Of a DNA stretch of 36,835 bases, positions 34,687 through 36,835 are shown piece by piece. The notes beneath the pieces are model-generated. The model made no database searches and was not told the origin of the DNA. It worked only from the letters and a program-made list of their open reading frames with translations. Position 1 is the stretch's first letter. Every line of letters starts with the position of its first letter. Where the stretch lies: the NCBI GenBank assembly GCA_026994745.1, contig JALWPZ010000250.1, forward strand, positions 1 to 36,835, read 5' to 3'. The position numbers and the translations under genes are program-made. Source of the DNA: Campylobacteraceae bacterium (GTDB taxonomy: Bacteria; Campylobacterota; Campylobacteria; Campylobacterales; Sulfurovaceae).

Positions 34687-34714
34687 GTGAGGAGTGAGGA
34701 GTGAGGAGTGAGGA
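34687..34714. repeat. Tandem repeat of GTGAGGA (4 units)
   Basis: Four perfect 7-bp units lie just upstream of apaH. Related degenerate runs of GAATGATGAATAGTGAATG type follow to ~34765, and the reverse complement of the unit (CACTCCTCACTCC) recurs near 36127. It is non-coding. Confidence 0.8.
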
Positions 34715-34773
34715 ACCGAAAGCTTTGCTTTCTAATGATGAATGGTGAATGATGAATAGTGAATGATTTGGGG

Positions 34774-34847
34774 GCGTTGCTTCGCAACGCATACTTTTGG
34801 GGGCGGGACTTCAGTCCCTCAATGCAGGGCTGCAGCCCTGCCCCCAA
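34774..34847. repeat. Multi-hairpin intergenic repeat, relative of 5871-5917
   Basis: It starts with GCGTTGC-TTC-GCAACGC (34774-34790). Outer arms TTGGGGGC/GCCCCCAA (34797-34847) then enclose GGGACTTCAGTCCC (34805-34818) and the perfect 18-bp palindrome GCAGGGCTG/CAGCCCTGC (34824-34841). The two inner hairpins match, in swapped order, those at 5876-5913. With 34687-34714 and 34911-34927, it fills the 319-bp gap between apaH and the glycosylase gene. Confidence 0.8.
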
Positions 34848-34910
34848 TGACCAACGGACAAAGGCCGATGACTGTACCGTAGGCGCACAGAATGCCCAAT
34901 GCCCAATGCC

Positions 34911-34927
34911 GATCCGCAAAGCGGATC
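34911..34927. repeat. Short hairpin (7-bp stem, AAA loop)
   Basis: GATCCGC-AAA-GCGGATC. It shares the 7-bp stem and 3-nt loop design with 34774-34790, 36069-36085 and 36097-36113. It lies in the gap between apaH and the glycosylase gene, where no gene was found. Confidence 0.7.
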
Positions 34928-34975
34928 CCCATGCCCTTTCCCAATATACCAATAGACCAATACACCAATAACTCA

Positions 34976-35467
34976 TCATTGCTTCATCTCCAACTTCTCA
35001 GCATACTCCCTCGCCTTTTCTTCGAAACCCATCGCCGCATAAGCAGGAGATGGCGACGGCAGATAATCCCGTTCGATCGTCAGATCGCCGAAGTGCCGCT
35101 CGAAAAGTTCCTGGGCTTTACGGCCGGTGAAGAGGATTTTGCGGATGGAAGGGTGCTCTCGCAGAAGTGCCGGAATGTCGTTCACTTCGATCCCCTTGAG
35201 CGAACTGTCCAGGGAGTTTTCCCGACGGCATCCCGCCACCATGTCCCAAAGCCCTAACTTCGACTGTTTCAGCAGCCAGATCTTTTGATCCCGGTTGTTG
35301 ATCGGATAGCCGGTCAATTTCGAGAGGATCGGCCAGAACTGATTGCGGGAATGGGCGTAGTAGAAGGCTTTTTCGAAAGAGTCGACACTGGGAAAAGTCC
35401 CCAGGATCAGGGTCTCCGTATCGGGGAAAACGATCGGGTCGAATGGATGGGACAGGCGAGTATTCAC
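34976..35467 (-). CDS. DNA-deoxyinosine glycosylase (uracil-DNA glycosylase superfamily)
   Basis: This 163-aa protein from GTG 35467 begins with HPFDPIVFPDTETLILGTFPSVDS, where LILGTFPS is motif 1 of this UDG-superfamily branch, then YYAHSRNQFWPILSKLTG. Motif 2 is around KILFTGRKAQELFERHF, and the end is YLPSPSPAYAAM. This order fits the hypoxanthine (deoxyinosine) DNA glycosylase family, which removes deaminated adenine in base-excision repair. The substrate is assumed from the family. The upstream 62 bp separate it from the DUF4149 gene. Confidence 0.88.
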   Translation of the reverse strand: MNTRLSHPFDPIVFPDTETLILGTFPSVDSFEKAFYYAHSRNQFWPILSKLTGYPINNRDQKIWLLKQSKLGLWDMVAGCRRENSLDSSLKGIEVNDIPALLREHPSIRKILFTGRKAQELFERHFGDLTIERDYLPSPSPAYAAMGFEEKAREYAEKLEMKQ

Positions 35468-35529
35468 TACATCTTCACTTTCAGGATATCTTCACTATTC
35501 TACCCACTACACACTACCCATTCTCAAAC

Positions 35530-36009
35530 TCATTTACAGGCTTTGCGCATATTCTGGATCATCAAGACCAGGATCGCCACGGCGAAGATCTTGAAATCCA
35601 GCTCACTCCCTTTGTGGGTGGCCAGAAAGGCCTGGCTTTTGGTCATCGCTTCCCCGGCCATCTGCATCGTGACGATGTCGGGCAGATAATACCAGTTGAA
35701 CATCGAACCGGTGAAGATCACGACAAAGGCGGCGGCCAGGGCCAGTTTGTCCCGCTCCCCCATTTTGTACTTGTACCCCTCGTAGAGAAAGACGAAGATC
35801 ACCGTAGCCGTCACCGGATAACTGAGCAACACAAAGTTGCGGGTCATGATCAACCCTTCCTGGTAATGGGTCAGCAGTTCAGCCCCCAGCCACTGGGTGC
35901 TGTGGAAGATCACGGGGGCCACCACGGCCCCGGCATAGAGCACGGCACCCAGCATGGCACCCAGCCAGATCAGATAAGCCATCGTGGCGATTCGAAAGTT
36001 TTTTTTCAT
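35530..36009 (-). CDS. DUF4149-type integral membrane protein (159 aa)
   Basis: Four transmembrane helices are visible at ~10-32, ~58-78, ~88-106 and ~136-153. Conserved residues include VVAPVIFH in the first loop and SMFNWYYLPDI in the third. The pattern fits DUF4149/TMEM205-like membrane proteins of unknown function. ATG 36009 is preceded by GGATC. It precedes the glycosylase gene on the - strand with no sign of coupling. Confidence 0.75.
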   Translation of the reverse strand: MKKNFRIATMAYLIWLGAMLGAVLYAGAVVAPVIFHSTQWLGAELLTHYQEGLIMTRNFVLLSYPVTATVIFVFLYEGYKYKMGERDKLALAAAFVVIFTGSMFNWYYLPDIVTMQMAGEAMTKSQAFLATHKGSELDFKIFAVAILVLMIQNMRKACK

Positions 36010-36068
36010 TATTGATCCTTGGTTTTTATTAGTCGTCAGTCTCTAGTCAATAGTTGATAGTATTTGGT

Positions 36069-36113
36069 GTCGCCTTTGGCGACAATGACAGTAAAAGCGT
36101 TGCTCCGCAACGC
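36069..36113. repeat. Two short intergenic hairpins
   Basis: TGTCGCC-TTT-GGCGACA (36069-36085) and GCGTTGC-TCC-GCAACGC (36097-36113). The second is the same stem as 34774-34790. It is followed by a CACTCCTCACTCC run related to the tandem repeat at 34687. Confidence 0.75.
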
Positions 36114-36146
36114 AAACCGTAATTCTTCACTCCTCACTCCTAATTT

Positions 36147-36835
36147 CTAACTCACAATGAATCCCCGGTCCAGGCCCGCCAGATCCTTGTAGAAGCGGTA
36201 GCGATCGATCCCCTCCTCCCTGAAAAAATTCTCCATCGCTTCCCGCTGATCGTAACCCATTTCACACAAAACCGGGACCCGACGCTCCATTCCCAGACGT
36301 ACGATCTCTTTGAGCAGGCCCGTTCCACCCCCGGGGGCGTAGAGCGCCAGGTTCGGTTCATACTCCGCCACATTGGGGGCCAGCGGAGTCCCCTCCGCCA
36401 CATAAGGTGGGTTGGAGAGGATCATCTCCACCTCCCCCACTCCGCCGAGCAGCGAGGTTTTCCGAAGCTCGACCCGGTCGGCGACCCCGAAACGCTCCAG
36501 GTTCACCCGGGCGATCTCCAGAGCTTCCGGCGAAAGGTCCGTCGCCACGATCCGAAGATGGGGGAAAAGCCGGGCCAGGGTCACGCTGACGGCGCCGCTG
36601 CCCACCCCGATCTCGGCGATCCTGCGACAGTCCCTGGATTCGATCATCGCCGCCGCCTCGTCCACCAGGAGTTCGGTCTCGGGCCGGGGAATCAGAGCGC
36701 CCGGAGCGATATAGAACTCCTCGGAGTAGAAGCCGACCTTTTCGACGATGTATTCGATGGGTTCGTGCCGCTCCCGCCGGGAGACCAGTTCGAAAAACCG
36801 GGCTTCGTCATTGAGCTCTTCCCCCTCCCGAAGAA
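36147..36835 (-). CDS. prmC: Peptide chain release factor N5-glutamine methyltransferase, 5' end outside window
   Basis: The frame is open to the window edge; translation beyond the ATG at 36665 continues with RERHEPIEYIVEKVGFY and LIPRPETELLVDEA, typical of PrmC. Motif I IGVGSGAVSVTLA and the catalytic NPPY in ILSNPPYVAEGTPLAPNVAEYEPNLAL follow, and GGGTGLLKEI and DLAGLDRGFIV close the protein. PrmC methylates the GGQ glutamine of release factors RF1/RF2. About 229 residues are visible; the N-terminal helical domain is cut off. Confidence 0.94.
   Translation of the reverse strand, partial: LREGEELNDEARFFELVSRRERHEPIEYIVEKVGFYSEEFYIAPGALIPRPETELLVDEAAAMIESRDCRRIAEIGVGSGAVSVTLARLFPHLRIVATDLSPEALEIARVNLERFGVADRVELRKTSLLGGVGEVEMILSNPPYVAEGTPLAPNVAEYEPNLALYAPGGGTGLLKEIVRLGMERRVPVLCEMGYDQREAMENFFREEGIDRYRFYKDLAGLDRGFIVS

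Noticed and set aside
34687-34765. Tandem and degenerate short repeats as a CRISPR array
   Set aside because: Units are 7 bp and contiguous without unique spacers, and there are no cas genes.

Overview
The window looks like chromosomal DNA of a member of the Campylobacterota with unusually high GC, such as Nitratifractor or a relative. This is inferred from gene content and protein style (Suv3-like helicase, mobB-fbp-small protein operon, DUF4149 protein, galT, compact operons); no taxonomic marker such as 16S rRNA is present. The GC-rich housekeeping genes contrast with visibly AT-rich patches inside the first 15 kb.

Positions 1-15112 are most of a type 1 BREX anti-phage locus with an irregular layout. 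On the + strand: the 3' end of brxC (1-315), an ORF6N-domain gene (352-1239), a second diverged brxC 3' end (1265-1399), a PHP+ATPase gene of the TrlF/Ppl type (1523-3829) with a 77-aa partner, the C-terminal half of the methyltransferase gene pglX (4065-5804), an ATPase/TOPRIM-like gene pair (5963-7629), the N-terminal half of pglX (7626-9287), pglZ (9374-11863) and brxL (11863-13890). brxB and brxA (13887-15112) face them on the - strand, with the brxL and brxB stop codons interlocked. All six BREX-1 functions are therefore represented: brxA, brxB, brxC (partial at the window edge), pglX (in two pieces in swapped order), pglZ and brxL. Two further candidate defence cassettes are nested in the slots around pglX.

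Positions 15117-19371 (- strand) are a helicase-VOC-galT operon that runs directly into brxA. Positions 19665-23088 (+ strand) hold a secreted polysaccharide deacetylase with ankyrin repeats, then a tetR-methyltransferase operon preceded by a consensus promoter and four evenly spaced palindromic operators. Positions 23170-26562 (- strand) hold a UvrD/Rep-type helicase and three small or hypothetical genes. Positions 26765-36835 are mainly housekeeping: murA, a peptidoglycan-binding-like exported protein, a lipoprotein, mobB-fbp-small protein, apt, a cyclophilin, a 44-aa membrane protein, tRNA-Ser(GCU), a SpoU-family RNA methyltransferase, apaH, a DNA-deoxyinosine glycosylase, a DUF4149 protein and the 3' part of prmC.

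Short paired-hairpin repeats occur in several intergenic gaps, both in the BREX locus (5871-5917) and near the right end (34774-34847, 36069-36113). No transposase, integrase, rRNA or CRISPR array was seen.
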